From positions 31,771,939 to 31,835,938 of the forward strand of contig NC_086034.1 of the NCBI RefSeq assembly GCF_036323735.1: 64,000 bases of DNA, written 5' to 3'. A program made the translations under genes and the position numbers. Below the pieces are notes generated by a model, which did not search any database, was not told where the DNA came from, and saw nothing but the letters and a program-made list of their open reading frames with translations. The stretch's first letter is position 1, and every line of letters starts with the position of its first letter. Positions 9,480 to 22,139 of the stretch are shown here, one piece after another. The stretch comes from Rattus norvegicus (taxonomy: Eukaryota > Chordata > Mammalia > Rodentia > Muridae).

Positions 9480-12400
9480 AATATAATTCTCAATATTAAT
9501 GGACTCAACTCACCTATAAAAAGACATAAGCTAACAGATTGGATACACAAACAAGAGCCAGCGTTTTGGTGCATACAGGAAACAAACCTGAATAAAAAAG
9601 ACAGAGACTATCTCACAATAAAAGAATGCAAAAGGTCTTCCAAGCAAATGGCATGAAGAAACAATCTGGAGTTGCCATCCTAATATCCAAGAAAACAGAC
9701 TTTCAACCAAAAGTTATGTAGCATCATGAAGAAGGACACTTCATATACATCAAAGGGAAAATCTACCAAGAGAATGTCTCAATTTTGAGCATCTATGCCC
9801 CAAATGCAAGGGTACCCACATTCATATAAGAAACTTTAGTAATTTCAAAACACACATTGGACCCCACACAATAATAGTAGGAGACTTCAACACTCCACTC
9901 TGACCAATGGAGTGGTCAGAACTAAACTAACTAAACTAAACAACAGAAACTAAACAGAGACACAGTGAAACTATAATAGAGGTTATGAACCAAATAGATT
10001 TAAGATACACAGAATATTTTACCCTAAAACAAAGAATACACCTTCTTTTCATCACCCCATGGAAACTTCTCCAATATTGATCATATAATTGATCACAAAA
10101 CAACCTTCAACTGATACAAAAAGATTGAGATAATCCCATAATTCTGATCAAACCACCATGGCCTAAAGCTGGTCTTCAGTAACAGCAAAAGCAACAGAAA
10201 ACCCACATACATGTGGAAACTGAACAACTCTCTACTCAATGATAATTGGGTCAGGGATGAAATAAAGAAAGACATAAAATACTTCCTGGAATTTAATGAA
10301 ACATAAGTTTCATACTGAAACTTATACGACACAATGAAAGCAGTGCTAAGAGGAAAATTCATAGCACTAAATGCACTGGTAAAAAAAAAACTGGAGAGAA
10401 AAAGAAAAAGCAAAAAAACTGAAGAGATCTTATACTAGCAACTTAGCATGGCACCTGAGAGCTCTAGAACAAGAAGAAACAAAGTCACCCAAGAGGAGTA
10501 GAAGGCAGGAAATAGTCAAACTCAGGGCTGAACTCAACCAAATAGAAACAAAGAGAACAATACAAAGAATCAGCAAAACCAAATCTGGTTCTGTGAAAGA
10601 ATCAACAAGATAGAGAAACCCCTAGCCAAACTAACTAAAGGGCCCACAGGCAATATCCAAATTAACAAAATCAGAAATGAAAAAGGAGACATAACAACAG
10701 AAATGGAAGAAACTCAAAAAATCATCAAATCCTCCTATAAAAGCCTACACTCAACAAAACTGGAAAATCTAGATGAAATGTATGGTTTTTTTAGACAGAT
10801 AACACATGCCAAAGTTAAATCTAGAGTAGGTAAACTTTCTAAACAGGCCTATATCCCATAAGGAAATAGAAGTCATTAAAAATCTCCCAACAAAAGAAAG
10901 CTCAGGGTCTGCCACATTTAGTTCAGAATTCTACTAGTCCTTCAAAGAAAGACCTGATACTAACATTCCTCAAAGTATTCCATAAAATAGAAACATAAAA
11001 CACTACCTAATTCATTCTATGAAACCACAATTACTATAATACAAAACCACAAAAGGACTCTACCAAAAAAGACAACTTCAGATCAATCTTGTTTATGAAT
11101 ATCGATGCAAACATAATAAAATTTTTGCAAACCAATTCAAAGAACACATCAAAACCACCATTCAACATGATCAAGTAGGCTTCATTCCAGTGATGCAAGG
11201 TTGGTTTAATATAAGAAAATCCATTAATGTAATCTGCCATATAAACAAACTCAGAAAAAAAATCACATGATAATCTACTTAAATGCAGAAAATGCATTTG
11301 ACAAAATAAAAACCCTTCATGTTAAAAGTATTGTAGAGATCAATAATTCAAGACCCATAGCTAAACTTAATAAGAGCAATTTTCTCTAATCCAACAGCCA
11401 ATATCAAATTAAATGGAGAGATGCTTAAAGCAATCCCACTAAAATCAGGGAGAAGACAAGGATACCTACTCCCCTACACATATTCAATATAGTACTCAAA
11501 GTGATAGCTAGAACAATGAAACAAGAAAAAGAGATCAGGACATATAGATTGGCAAAGAAAAATTAAAGTTATCACTATTTGCAGATGATAAGATAATGTA
11601 TATAAGTGACCCCAAAGATTCTACCAGAGAACTTCTCCAGATGATAAACAGCTTCAGCAAAGTGGCTGGGTATAAAATTAATTCAAATGAATCAGTAGCC
11701 TTCCTTTATACTAATGATAAACAGACTGAGAAAGATATTAGTGAAACAACTTCTTTCACAATAGCCACAGATAATATAAAATATCTTAGGGTAACTCTAG
11801 TCAAACAAGTGAAAGATCTGTATGATAAGAAATTCAAATCTCTCAAGAAAGAAATGGAAGATATCAGAAGATCTCCCGTGCTCATGATTGGCAGAATTAA
11901 CATAGTAAAAATGGCTGTACTACCAAAGGCAATCTATAGATTCAATGGAATCCCCATCAAAATCCCTACACAATTCTTCAAAGACATGGAAACAGCAATT
12001 CTCAAATTCATCTGAAAAGGCAAAAAAAAAAAAAAAACAAAAAACAAAAAACAAAAACAAAACAGAATAGTGAAAACAATTCTTAACAATAAAAGAACAG
12101 CTGGGGGGCCTGACCTCATGCTCTACTACAGAGCAATGGTGATATAAAAAAAAACAAACCCTACATGGCATTGATGCTGAGACAAATAGGTTGATTAATG
12201 GAATAGAATTGAAGACCCAGAAATAAAACCACACATGTACACTTAACTTTTGACAACGATGTCAAAAATATACAATGAAAAATAAAAAGCATCTTCAATT
12301 AATGGTCCTGGTCTAACTGGCTATCTGTATGTACAAACAAAATAGATCTATATTTCTCAGCATGCACAAAGCTCAAGTCCAAGTGGATCAAGGACCTCAA

Positions 12401-13305
12401 CATAAAACCAGATACACTCAATCTAATAGAAGAGAAAGTTAGAAAGAGCATTGAACTCATTGACACAGGGGGAAATTTTCTAAACAGAACTCCAATGGCT
12501 CACACTCTAAGATCAAGAATTGATAAATAGGACCTCATGAAACTGAAAAGCTTCTATAAGGCAAAGGACATAGTCCATAGGACAAATCGGCCACCTACAG
12601 ATTGGGAAAAAATCTTCACTAACCCCATATCTGATAGAGGGCTAACATCCAAAATATATAAAGAACTCAAGAAGCTAACTACCAGAAAACCAACTAACCC
12701 AATTAAATAATGTGGTACAGAGCTAAACTGAGAATTCACAACAGAGGAATCTTGAATGGCTGAGAAGCACATAAAGAAATGTTCAAAGTCCTTAGTGATC
12801 AGTGAATCAAAATGACCCTGTGATTCCACCTTACATCAGTCAGAATTGCTAAAATCAAAATTTCAGCTGATAACACATGTTGGTGAGGATGTGAAGAAAG
12901 AGGAACACTCCTCCATGGCTGGTAGGATTGCAACTACTCTGGAAATCAATTTGGAGGTTCCTTAGAAAATTGGAAGTAGACCTACCTAAAGACCCAGAAA
13001 TACCACTCTAGGGAATATACCCAAAAGATGCCCCACCACGCCATGGGGGCACGTGTTCCACTATGTTCATAACAGCCTTATTTGTGATAGCCAGAAGCTG
13101 GAAACGACCCATATGTTTCACGACAGAAGAATGGATACAGAAAATGTGATTTATTTAAGAAATGGGATACTACTCAACTATTAAGACTGAGGACATCCTG
13201 AGTTTTGTAGGGAAACAGATGAAACTAGAAAGTATCATCCTGAGTGAGGTAACTCAGACCCAAAATGACATGCATGGTGCATTCTCACTTATAAGTGGAT
13301 ATTAG
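9480..13305 (+). pseudogene. L1-B ORF2 remnant
   Basis: Endonuclease blocks (NINGLNSPIKRHKLTDWIHK near 9500), then the reverse transcriptase with an intact FADD motif at 11578-11589, and the C-terminal end (EVTQTQNDMH) before TAG at 13303-13305. The longest readable stretch is 139 codons (11596-12015). An A-rich run in the coding sequence has grown into a CAAAA-type microsatellite at 12021-12064. Frameshifts are frequent, so it is non-functional. Confidence 0.85.
12021..12064. repeat. A-rich (CAAAAA)n microsatellite inside L1-B ORF2
   Basis: An oligo-A run followed by several CAAAAA-type units replaces what is a short A run at the matching point of L1-A and L1-D. It is an internal expansion after insertion, not an element tail. 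Confidence 0.85.
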
Positions 13306-14394
13306 CCAAACAAAAAAAAGTACAGAATACCCAACTCCACAGAACTCAAAAAGTTTAACAAGTTGAAGGGCCCAAGTGAGGTCATCTCAGTCTCACTTGG
13401 GAGGCAGAAGAACGAAACCATAAGGTGGGAGGGAATGAGAGACAGGAGAGAGAAAAGTGATGGGAGTGTGGGGGGAGGGGAGCATGATCTGGTATTGGGT
13501 GGGGGGAAAAAGACTAAAACCAGAGGGCCAGAAGAAAGAATGGAAACAGGTGACATGGGGGGACGGAGGCTGAGAAGATCCTCCAGAATGTACCAGAGAC
13601 TTGGGAAGTGAGAGACTCTTGGGACTCAGAGTGGGGAGTGCGCATGCTTAGATGAAATGCCCTGTAGTGGTGAGAGGGAACTTGTTGAGCCCACCTCCAG
13701 CAGAAATACAGGTCATCATGTGAGGGACGGGTTTGCTATCCCACAATCAAACCCTGACCTATAATTCTTCCTGCCCAGAAGAAATGGAGAAGAGCCTGAG
13801 GAAAAGAAGATCCAGTGACAGGCCCGAAGTTGGATCCAGCTCAAGGGGAGGCACCACAACATAACATCATTACTAAGGCTATGGGGAACTCACTAAAAGG
13901 GACCTATCATGACTTCCCTCCCAAAGACCCAACAAGCAGCTGAAAAAGTCAGATGCAGATATGTCCACCCAACCAATGGACAGAAGCTGCTAACCCCTCT
14001 GTTGAATTAGGGAAAAGCTGGAGGAAGCTGAAACGGAGAGATCAACCCTGTAGGAGGACTCAATTAACTTGGACCCCTGAGATCTCTCAGATATTGGACT
14101 ATCAACCAGGCAGTACATACCAGTTGAGGTGAGGCCCCTAACACATCTACAGCAGAGGACTCCCGTGTCTGGGCTCAGCCAGAGAAGATGCTCCTAACCC
14201 GCAAGAGATTGGAGACTCCAGGAAGTTTAGAGATCTGGTGGTGTGGGTGAGGTGGGGACATCCTTTGGGAGAAGGGAGGAGGAGGCAGGGAGTATGGGGA
14301 GGAGGTATGGGATGTGGAACTGTGGAAGGTTGGACCAAGAGGGGAATAAAATCTTGAGTGTGAAAATAAATAAAACAAATTAAATAAAAAAAAT
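13306..14394 (+). other. L1-B Lx-type 3' UTR
   Basis: Long purine-rich 3' UTR with GGGTGGGG-like runs around 13470-13510 and 14240-14310 and an AATAAA at 14345-14350 ahead of an A-rich end. Blocks such as ATTCTTCCTGCCCAG and GAAATGGAGAAGAGCCTGAG reappear in reverse complement in L1-D, which fixes both as the same family type. Confidence 0.8.
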
Positions 14395-14399
14395 GAGTG

Positions 14400-14449
14400 G
14401 CCTTGGTCATGTGTCTAGTCACCTCACAATGGAAACTATAACTAAGACA
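14400..14449 (+). mobile_element. 3' end of a rodent ERVL-like LTR (ACTAAGACA end)
   Basis: CCTTGGTCATGTGTC and GGAAACTATAACTAAGACA match the last 50 bases of the LTR family that is nearly complete at 61485-61820. The upstream part is absent because L1-B occupies the left side. No matching 5' LTR portion is seen left of L1-B. Confidence 0.6.
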
Positions 14450-14471
14450 ATGTCAGTTATGATGTGGTTAT

Positions 14472-14550
14472 TAATGATGATGACGATGATGATGATGATG
14501 ATGATGGTGACAGTGATGGTGACAGTGGCAGTGGTGGTGGTGATGATGAT
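14472..14550. repeat. (TGA)n/(TGG)n trinucleotide repeat
   Basis: GATGATGATG units with interspersed GGTGAC and GGTGGT variants. An imperfect triplet microsatellite with no coding frame context. Confidence 0.9.
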
Positions 14551-15197
14551 TATATTATTAGCATTTTAATTTGCCTTCCAATTTTCCTGGACAGCTGTAC
14601 ATGAAATAGTGCTGAAAATGAGCTGCTGTAAATAGACTTTGGTAGACAAGACATGAAGAGAACCTGTGCATTCCATGAGATGACAAAGTTTAGCCATATG
14701 GTAAGCTTGGAACTCTGGGCTGTGTATAGCACAAGTTCAGCCACGTACTCCTAACTTGGATGTGGTGGCTGTATCTGAGCTTGAGTTGGGAACTGTTCCT
14801 TACTGGGCAGGGTTGGGGTCTGAATCACCTGTCAAAATAGCTTCTGTTGAGTCCAAGTTTTGTTAAAAATGAAAAACCAAATGCTCTGGTATATATCTCA
14901 ATTGGTTCTTTCTTCTTGGAGTAACTGTGGGTCACCTGGAGTGACCCAGGTGGGAGTGAATCAGGTCTCCTGGGGCAGGAGTCATGCCTTCAATCTCACT
15001 GGTCCTTGCAACTGAAATGTGCTCAGAGTGCTATAAGTGCCAAATAACAGAAGTAATGTCTGGAACACTGTCCAAGATGCCAAGATGATGGGGCCCAGAA
15101 TGCAGACAGACAGCCAATCAAAAGAGATCTGCGTACTTTCGTTCAAAATACTCAATAACCTTAAGCTCCAGAAACAGGTGGTGGAGAGGGTTTTGGC

Positions 15198-15226
15198 TTT
15201 TGTTTGTTTGTTTGTTTGTTTGTTTG
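15198..15226. repeat. (TTTG)n microsatellite
   Basis: About seven TTTG units in a row. No adjoining element is recognised. Confidence 0.9.
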
Positions 15227-16037
15227 CCTACTTGCTTCTTTATTTCTTTGTTTTTTAGTGTTAACTATGAAAATGAGTAGATCACATTAAATTAAAAATT
15301 ATAAAAAGGAAGATTTAATATCTATAAAATTAGAATGAATTTTAATTAAAAATAATGCAGAATATCCAAAAAATATAAAAAGGATGCCATTCTCAGCCTT
15401 GACTCTACTGTCTTTAGCAATTCACATAGAGCAAATTAAGCATTGATAGCCTAATGCTAGTTCCAGTTTGGGGTGATGCTTTCTTCTGTGTCCTCTCTTC
15501 TCACACATACCTGGAAATATCAAGTGATCCTCCCAGTTTCATCAACATTTTAATCATTACATAGATGGAAATGTGGCTTCCAAGGTTTTTAATTGGAGAC
15601 CTGGAACTTGAACTGAATAGTTCAATATGGCAGCATTAAATCCATCGGGTCAGGACCTACAAGTATTTCTTAAGTCTATATCTGATACTTTTTAAAGTGT
15701 TTTCTACGTTGTTTCAGCTCAGCACAGTACAGGTATGTTTTAGGGATGCTTTTGTAGGATGACCTTTAGTCACTGGGCAAATACAGCTCATTTTAGCAGA
15801 TTATGCTTTCGCCATATGGTCTGACCTCCGAACAATTCTTCTGCTGCCTGGATTTTCAGCTACAAATCTACTCCATCTTGACATGCAGTAAGTGTTTTTA
15901 ACCAAACCAAACATATTCAGACTTCATAGTATGAGAAGCATTTCTGAAACATAAACATGAACTATATACAGTCCTCTCATTTTATGCCAGGTTATATACA
16001 TTCTTCAGTTTGCTCATGTAGCATTTGCTATGTAATC

Positions 16038-16065
16038 GTGTGTGTGTGTGTGTGTGTGTGTGTGT
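16038..16065. repeat. (TG)n microsatellite
   Basis: About 14 pure TG units in single-copy DNA. Confidence 0.95.
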
Positions 16066-16660
16066 CCATCTGTGATTGTTCATGTAAGTGTAATGTGTGT
16101 ATGCACATGTACACATGTATGCGTGTGAATGTATATCTATGGATAAGGAGTACCTGTGCTATACTAAAGGCATTGAGTCTAAAGATGAGCATGCTAATAA
16201 TCTGACATCTGAATTTCCTACTTTGCTTTTAATTTTTTTTTCATTTTACAATGACTCAACTTCTTTGGGATCACTTACACTCAAGAGTTTTGGTCAGTTC
16301 ACCCATTTTCACTCATTAATTTTACTGTTTTTTGAAGAAATACAATACATGAATTTCTGGGGATAAAATTGTCAAATTAACTTAGGTGACTATTTCCTTC
16401 TCAAAATTTATTCTCTATTGCAAATGTATTAATGAAGGTGTTATACCTAATTGGTAAAAACAACGTTATTTGAGATGATATAATCTATTGCAAAAAGCAA
16501 TATTCAGGAGACTTAATATGGAATGAAAAGTACTTTTGATGATGTGATTAGAAGTGGTAATAGGAACATATAGAAGTGAGTAGGTTTTCATTTTGCTGTT
16601 TTTAATATTAATGCTAGTATTGTTATTGTTGTCTCTTTTTGTCTTTCTCTCTCTTTTTCT

Positions 16661-16698
16661 GAGTGTGTGTGTGTGAGAGTGTGTGTGTGTGTGTGTAT
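16661..16698. repeat. (TG)n microsatellite with GAGAG interruption
   Basis: TG units interrupted by GAGAG and preceded by a TCTCT-rich run. Confidence 0.9.
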
Positions 16699-17557
16699 AT
16701 GAGTGTGAAAAACATTGGAGGCAGTTTGTAGATGTTTCAAGGTACATACGTGTGTAAGCCAGAGAACAACTTTATTGAGTCTGTTATCTCCTAGTTTGAC
16801 AAGGTTTCTGGACATTGAGAATTCAATGTAGTTCAACACATGTTTGAATGCTGTTGAACACTGGTAAAAACTTGGTAAGAATATTCATTTTGTGTTGAGT
16901 TTTAAGTCTCCTTTAATCACTAATATTTTTTCTTTGTAAATGTATAAAATTGTCTGGCACTGACTGACTGGCCATTCCAGCTTTTGAATGGAAGTAGTTC
17001 CATTCTGTTTGATTGACTGTCTAGATTTGGTTGCCAACACCCTCTTACTGCATACAATGGACCCACCTGTCTTCATGTCAGTACTGCTGTTGCTGTCCCT
17101 TCTAGCACTTCAAGAACATTTTATTGCAGGGAACAGTGGGATTAAAGACAACAATCACTCCAGACAACCAGCACCACCCCAGGGAACCTGCACAGGCCTT
17201 TGCAGACAATACATGCCAGCAAGACAAGACAAGGATCTGCCCAACTTTCTTTCCTCTTCTTCTCTTCTCTTTTCTTTCTTTTTCTTTGTTTCTTCTTTCT
17301 CTTTTTAGTTGAATACTTTTATTTCACTTTATTGTATTGCTGAGATTATAATACAATATGTCTACCTTATTTCCTCCCATTTACCACTCCTCCCTTCACT
17401 CTCTTTCAAATTCATGGTCTATTGTTCCATTAATGTTATCACATGCATATAAGAATATATACTACATATGTTGCATATATGCATGCATATATTCTACATA
17501 TTTGCATTGATAAGATTATACATACATGATTGTATTAGATGTATGCCTATAGGCATA

Positions 17558-17564
17558 TGTGTGT

Positions 17565-17607
<43 letters not shown>
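17558..17607. repeat. (TG)n microsatellite
   Basis: About 24 TG units with one GG interruption. It sits in the TATACATA-rich zone of the old L1 3' UTR, the same place where (CA)n or (TG)n grew in the copies at 7862 and 60240. Confidence 0.95.
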
Positions 17608-17610
<3 letters not shown>

Positions 17611-17611
17611 C

Positions 17612-17788
17612 CTAGCTTTCTGGAAGTCAGTCTCTCATCAATAACCTTCGGAGGTAGATGCAAACTCTCAGCTCCACTTGCACCAGGCCTGCCTGGATGC
17701 TGCTGTGCTCCATGCTCCTACCTTGATAATAATGGACTGAACCTTGGAACCTATAAACCAGCCCCAATTAAATGTTGTCTTATAGGAG
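17612..17788 (+). mobile_element. Rodent ERVL-like LTR fragment (TGTGGTGG...ACTAAGACA family)
   Basis: Blocks AACTCTCAGCTCCACTTGC, CTGCCTGGATGCTGCTGTG, ATAATGGACTGAACCTTGG and CAATTAAATGTTGTCTTAT match the middle of the LTR at 61485-61820. Both ends are missing, so it is a fragment inside the old L1. Confidence 0.7.
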
Positions 17789-18150
17789 TCCATACATATA
17801 TTCATAAATATAACCTGTTCAATCTATGTAACAGTACCTTTATGTATGCATTCATGGCACCAGGTAACCAATTGGTATGTTCTTCCCTTAGGAAGACTCC
17901 CTCTTGCTCTGAGCTTTCCTCATTTGCCTAGATCTATTGTAGGCTGGAGGCCTTGAGGACTTTTCCCTGTCCATTTTTTCATTGTCCTTGATGCTCTCCT
18001 TTAGACAGTCAGGTTGGTGACAGGTTATGGATATAACTTCTGTTATTACTAGGAGACACAGTCTCACAGCCTATCTCCTGTCTTCATCTCATACAAACCT
18101 TCTACTCTTTTCACAGGGCTCCCTGGAAAACCTAGTTACATTGTAGTTCT

Positions 18151-19249
18151 ACAACTAATGATTTTCCCTGTACAGATTTGTTTTTGTTCTTGTCACTGCA
18201 CTATCATGATTTCACTTAAGAAACTATTATATTTATCAGGGACTCTTTAGGAACAAAAACTCTTATTGTCTCTTCTTCATATATGGAATACTGTTTACTA
18301 TACTTGCAATCAGAGTTAGTATTCCTATTCAACTAAGATCCACCTATCTTTATTTAATAGTTTGTACAGAACATTCTAAGTTTTAACAAGGCATTCAGAG
18401 TTTGTTTTGTAGCAAATATTCATTCTACATCATCCTGTGTAATCTACATCTTTAGCCACATAGACTATAGCAAAACAGAAAATGTTATTCTTGAGGAATT
18501 TAAGGATTTTACAGAGGGTAATATTCTTCCATATTTTAAGTCAAATAAATTATTTTAAAGTGGTCCTAACTGTAAACAATATCACTTGCTACATACTTTC
18601 ATACACACAACAATCAAAATATCAGATCATAATTTTTATGTCTGCCAAATCCGGCATGGTTTTGATAAGGAGAGAATGACCTGGTTCCTATACCTGGGAC
18701 AGAGGCACATACAGGAGCTGTGGATCTCCATGAGTGTGGATGGCTATTGTGAGCATAAAACTTGTTTTTATAATAATGTACATATTTTTACACTCGTCCT
18801 TCGAGGAACATCCTCCTTGTTAACATTAGTGACTCCATGATAATCAGAGACAACACAGTCTGGGAGGCAGAGGTGTGGCTAATGTCTCAGCAAAATGGTA
18901 AATGATGGGATCTACAGGACAGCTCTTAAGTCTGTGGTAAAGAACTCTAAAAACATGGGTTCAAAAACTATAATTTCTCAAAAATAAGGATGCAATATGA
19001 ATTGTACAAGAGGCTTCATGACCTAAAGAAAGAAAAGCAGCTATCCTATGAGCCAACTTGTCTGAAATGTACTGAGAGAGGAGATAAAGAGATATAGGGA
19101 GTGGTAATCACAGGAGATCCCACCCAGCTAAGGTATTTGTTTATTCTTACAAAGGCAGACAGATTCCTGAATCTAGGGTCAGCCTGGACAGAGGATTAAG
19201 CCCATGTGTTTTGGAAATGCTAATTTCAGGACAGGTTTTCACTTAGCTA
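18151..19249. other. Single-copy DNA
   Basis: No recognisable repeat, gene or RNA. Two overlapping frames (18482-18679 and 18586-18840) show no domain. Confidence 0.5.
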
Positions 19250-19740
19250 GCTCATTAGATGCATTTAATAGAGGCAGGCAGATCTCTGGATTCTTTTGCA
19301 ATATTAAAAAAATGTGCTTGCTATCTCCTAAGAGGCTGGATCATGGAATGCTGATTTGTAGGATAATCAACCTGATGTAAATGACTAGGTAGATATGTAT
19401 TATAAAAGCCTGGGCTTATGGTCTACAAGAAATGAGCTGTTCAAGGAATGTTTTAGAATAGCAAGGGACAAGTGCTTGAAGAACTGTCTTGAGTAGAACA
19501 TAGAGACAGAGCTGTCTGAATCTCCAGAGAGAGCAGAATATAGAGACAGCAATCTGCAACGCTCTCTCGAGCAGAACATGGGCTGCCAGCTTGAACCATG
19601 GTTTGACTTCGAGTAGTTTCTTTCTTCACTCTCAGACTACCTCCCCAAGCTGAGGCTGGTCCTTGGCAATGTGCCCAAGCTTGCACATAAGAAATACATG
19701 AACTACATTCCAAGAATTACGCAGCTTTGTTTTCCTCCTG
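19250..19740 (+). mobile_element. Probable decayed LTR with TATA box and internal tandem repeats
   Basis: A TATA-like TATTATAAAAGCC lies at about 19397-19409. Downstream, three imperfect units start near 19491, 19530 and 19566 (variants of GAGCAGAACATAGAGACAG). The end is rich in CTCAGACTACCTCCCCAAGC, which resembles the ends of rodent class II LTRs. No boundaries or target duplication were secured, so the call rests on style and the TATA box. Confidence 0.4.
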
Positions 19741-20769
19741 AGCTTTATTACAGAACTTCTGTTATTTTAAGTTTTCTAATCCAATTAGGCCTTTTCATGC
19801 TTTATAGCCATTCCTAAAATAATTTACATGTGCAAATTATTATATAATCTTTTAAAATTTGTTGTCACTAAGTGAATTTAAATAATAACAAAACTTGTTC
19901 TGCTTTGGGACATCATTCTGAAAACAATTTACAATAAAGATTGTTCAAAGCAGTATACTTGCACTAGAGGTTTTAAGACGCTGTATTATTAATGTAAATA
20001 CAGATCTGTTTCAAGCGCATTGAATAATAACAGTTGTGGAAAGATCTGCACCTCCTTGGATTGTTTCATTTGTTTATGGAGAAATGTCACTTTTTTGAAA
20101 TGACACCTGGAATGGTATAGTGACTGCTGTATTATTACTGTTCTTTGTGTTATGTAATAAAGACTGACACCTTTTGATGACAAAGGACTGAAGAAAAGTG
20201 AAAGGAATTTTCTTATGTCAGTATCACGAAATGAGTTTGAACTCCTGTCTAAATTCACAGGGTAATCTATACAATAAAATTAATTTTGAAAATATGCTAG
20301 ATGAATTTCCATTAGATTGCCCTTCATTTTATTGAAAGTAAAGTTTGGAAATTGTCTTGCTCAAAAAACTAATTTAAGAATAAATTAGAGTCATTTGGTT
20401 TCTCAACATCAGTATTGAACTCTTTGGGGCCATAACCCATTGCATTACAACCTTGTGACCTTGTGTGACACGTCAGTGCAAGAGTTTAGAAATCTCCCTC
20501 ATCTTTGCTAGAGAAACAAAGGCGGTAATGAAAAGAGGACAGAAGGGAGAATTTGTGCAATAATATGGCCAGAAAATTTTTCACTCAAATATTTAAAAAA
20601 CTGTTTGTGTGAAATATTAAGTTTCCAAATTTCATTTTTGAACTATTTCAGAGAGCATGGTCTTAAAGAACCAGCATTCAGAAAATTTTTAGAAATTAAA
20701 GCTTTCAGATCATACTCAGATACACCAAGATAGTAACTCTGAACACAGGGCCTAGATATCTTCTCTTAG
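19741..20769. other. Single-copy AT-rich DNA
   Basis: Nothing recognised. An 89-codon - frame (19989-20258) shows no domain. Confidence 0.5.
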
Positions 20770-20995
20770 CTTACTTTTAGTTACTGTGATAACACTATGA
20801 CTAAAAGCAATTTGGAGCAGAAAAGTTTTATTTTAACTTACATGTTACATTCATTACTGAAGGAAGCCAAAACAGAAACACAAGCTAAAAAAATAAAATA
20901 AAATCCAACAGAGGAATACTGATTTCTTGCTTGCTCTCACACTAGTATCCTCTTACCCTTTGCAGGGATGATATCACTAATAGTGGATCCAGCTC
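20770..20995 (-). mobile_element. Rodent LTR-like repeat fragment (TGTGCTGGCTAG family, 3' half)
   Basis: TTACTGTGATAACACTATGA, AAAAGCAATTTGGAGCAG and AAAGTTTTATTTTAACTTAC match the reverse complement of the right-hand half of the family seen at 31553-31961. The other half is absent or too decayed. Confidence 0.5.
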
Positions 20996-21034
20996 TTCTA
21001 CAAAAATTAAAAATTGTAAGAACTAGATCAGGGA

Positions 21035-21480
21035 GTTCAGACATTGCATCTTTTAATATTTCTAGAGGCTACACATGTAAAATTACACCAACATGACTCC
21101 CACAAATGTAAATGAACAAAGATAATAGGAAGAGACATGTCAAAGTGGGTGAAGTAACACCCCCAAAGCCTCAACCCTACACAAAGAACTATAGGCCAGC
21201 AAGGAATGCTGAGAGAAGAAATAGTTTCCCCAGGAAAGAGCACAGGAGCATACCAACTGGTTATCCAACACTACATGATCAGCCCTGATCAGATACATAC
21301 AAATAACTTTGTACAGATTGAGTAGGTTATATTTAGGAATATGTATACATGTGCTAACGTTTAATGAAAGAAATGACCACAAATTTGAGAGAAAGGACGG
21401 TTATATAGGAAGGTTAGAGGGAGGAAAGAGAAGAAAAAATGTTGCAATTATAATATAACCTAAAAATAAATGTTAAAGAA
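21035..21480 (+). mobile_element. Old L1 3'-end fragment
   Basis: Sense-order blocks CCTCAACCCTACACAAAG, AGGAATGCTGAGAGAAG, CCAACTGGTTATCCAAC, GATCAGATACATACAAATAAC and GAGTAGGTTATATTTAGG, then GGGAGGAAAGAGAAG and a CTAAAAATAAATG end. This is the best preserved copy of the old L1 3' end in the window and serves as the reference for four other fragments. Confidence 0.75.
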
Positions 21481-22139
21481 AAGAGAATATCTCACAGACA
21501 TAGGAACAGGCAGATCTGGCCTAGGTAACTCCTCTACTGAGGTTGCCTCTCCCATAGAATATCAAGCTGAAAATCAAGATTAGCCATTGCATGGACAAAA
21601 CCAACTTCATTCTGATGAGTGTTCAGGCCTACTCCATAGAGGAAATAAATCCCTAGTAAACCAAAAAGGAAAGTATTGTTAATATCTCTCTGCATATCTT
21701 CTGGTCAATTTCCTGTGAGCACCATCAAAGAATAACTGCATGAAGCCTTTGTCACTGCTCTAGTCACTCTGACTTATGGATGTGTTTCTGTGCATTCACA
21801 TGTTGTGCTGGCCAAAAGTCACAGACTTTTATAATATATGACCTAACAACTTAACCATTGCCTAAAGGAAGTCAGTACTTTAAAAAATGATTACCATGCA
21901 CCACATTGATGTTTATAGCTTTATTCATCAAAGTAACAGGGCCTGTTTTCATCTTGGTGCTCCATTACTTTGCATGTAAAGAGTGAGTTAGGTAAGAGCT
22001 AGAGAATTGAGATTTGATCTGTAGCTATGTATCGTGAATCTAAATTCTATACTGAAGATCTAGGCCTACAAGTGACTTCTGTTCACTCTTGTGCAAACCT
22101 GGTTTCTTCATTTAAAACTATTGGTTAAATAAAATTGGG
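21481..22139. other. Single-copy DNA
   Basis: No repeat, gene or RNA signal is recognised. Confidence 0.5.

Larger units (their letters stand above)
9478..14394 (+). mobile_element. LINE-1 copy B, 5'-truncated Lx-type
   Basis: The element enters within the ORF2 N-terminus at the NINGLNSPIK block (about 9500) and lacks a 5' UTR and ORF1. ORF2 runs to a TAG at 13303-13305. A long purine-rich 3' UTR follows, ending with an A-rich tail near 14394. Its 3' UTR differs from L1-A and L1-C and matches the older Lx type. Divergence from L1-A and many small indels also indicate greater age. No clear target duplication was found. The tail abuts the last part of a rodent LTR (14400-14449). Confidence 0.9.
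14551..17307. other. Single-copy DNA with microsatellites
   Basis: No gene or interspersed repeat is recognised with confidence. It contains (TTTG)n at 15198-15226, (TG)n at 16038-16065, a (TG)n with GAGAG interruption at 16661-16698 and a pyrimidine-rich run at about 17241-17307. Frames of 60-106 codons here include the microsatellites or show no domain. Confidence 0.5.
17308..18150 (-). mobile_element. Old L1 3' UTR, interrupted by (TG)n and an LTR fragment
   Basis: Left part (17308-17440): CTCTCTTTCAAATTCATGGT and ATGTTATCACATGCATAT. Right part (17790-18150): AAATATAACCTGTTCAATC, GTAACCAATTGGTATGTTC and GGCTGGAGGCCTTGAGGAC. In reverse complement these match the sense-strand copy at 21035-21480. 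The two parts are consecutive in the family, so 17558-17788 (a TG repeat plus an LTR fragment) has grown or been inserted between them. Confidence 0.7.

Noticed and set aside
17539..17931. 130-codon frame on the + strand
   Set aside because: It runs through a TG repeat, an LTR fragment and an old L1 3' UTR, so it is not a gene.
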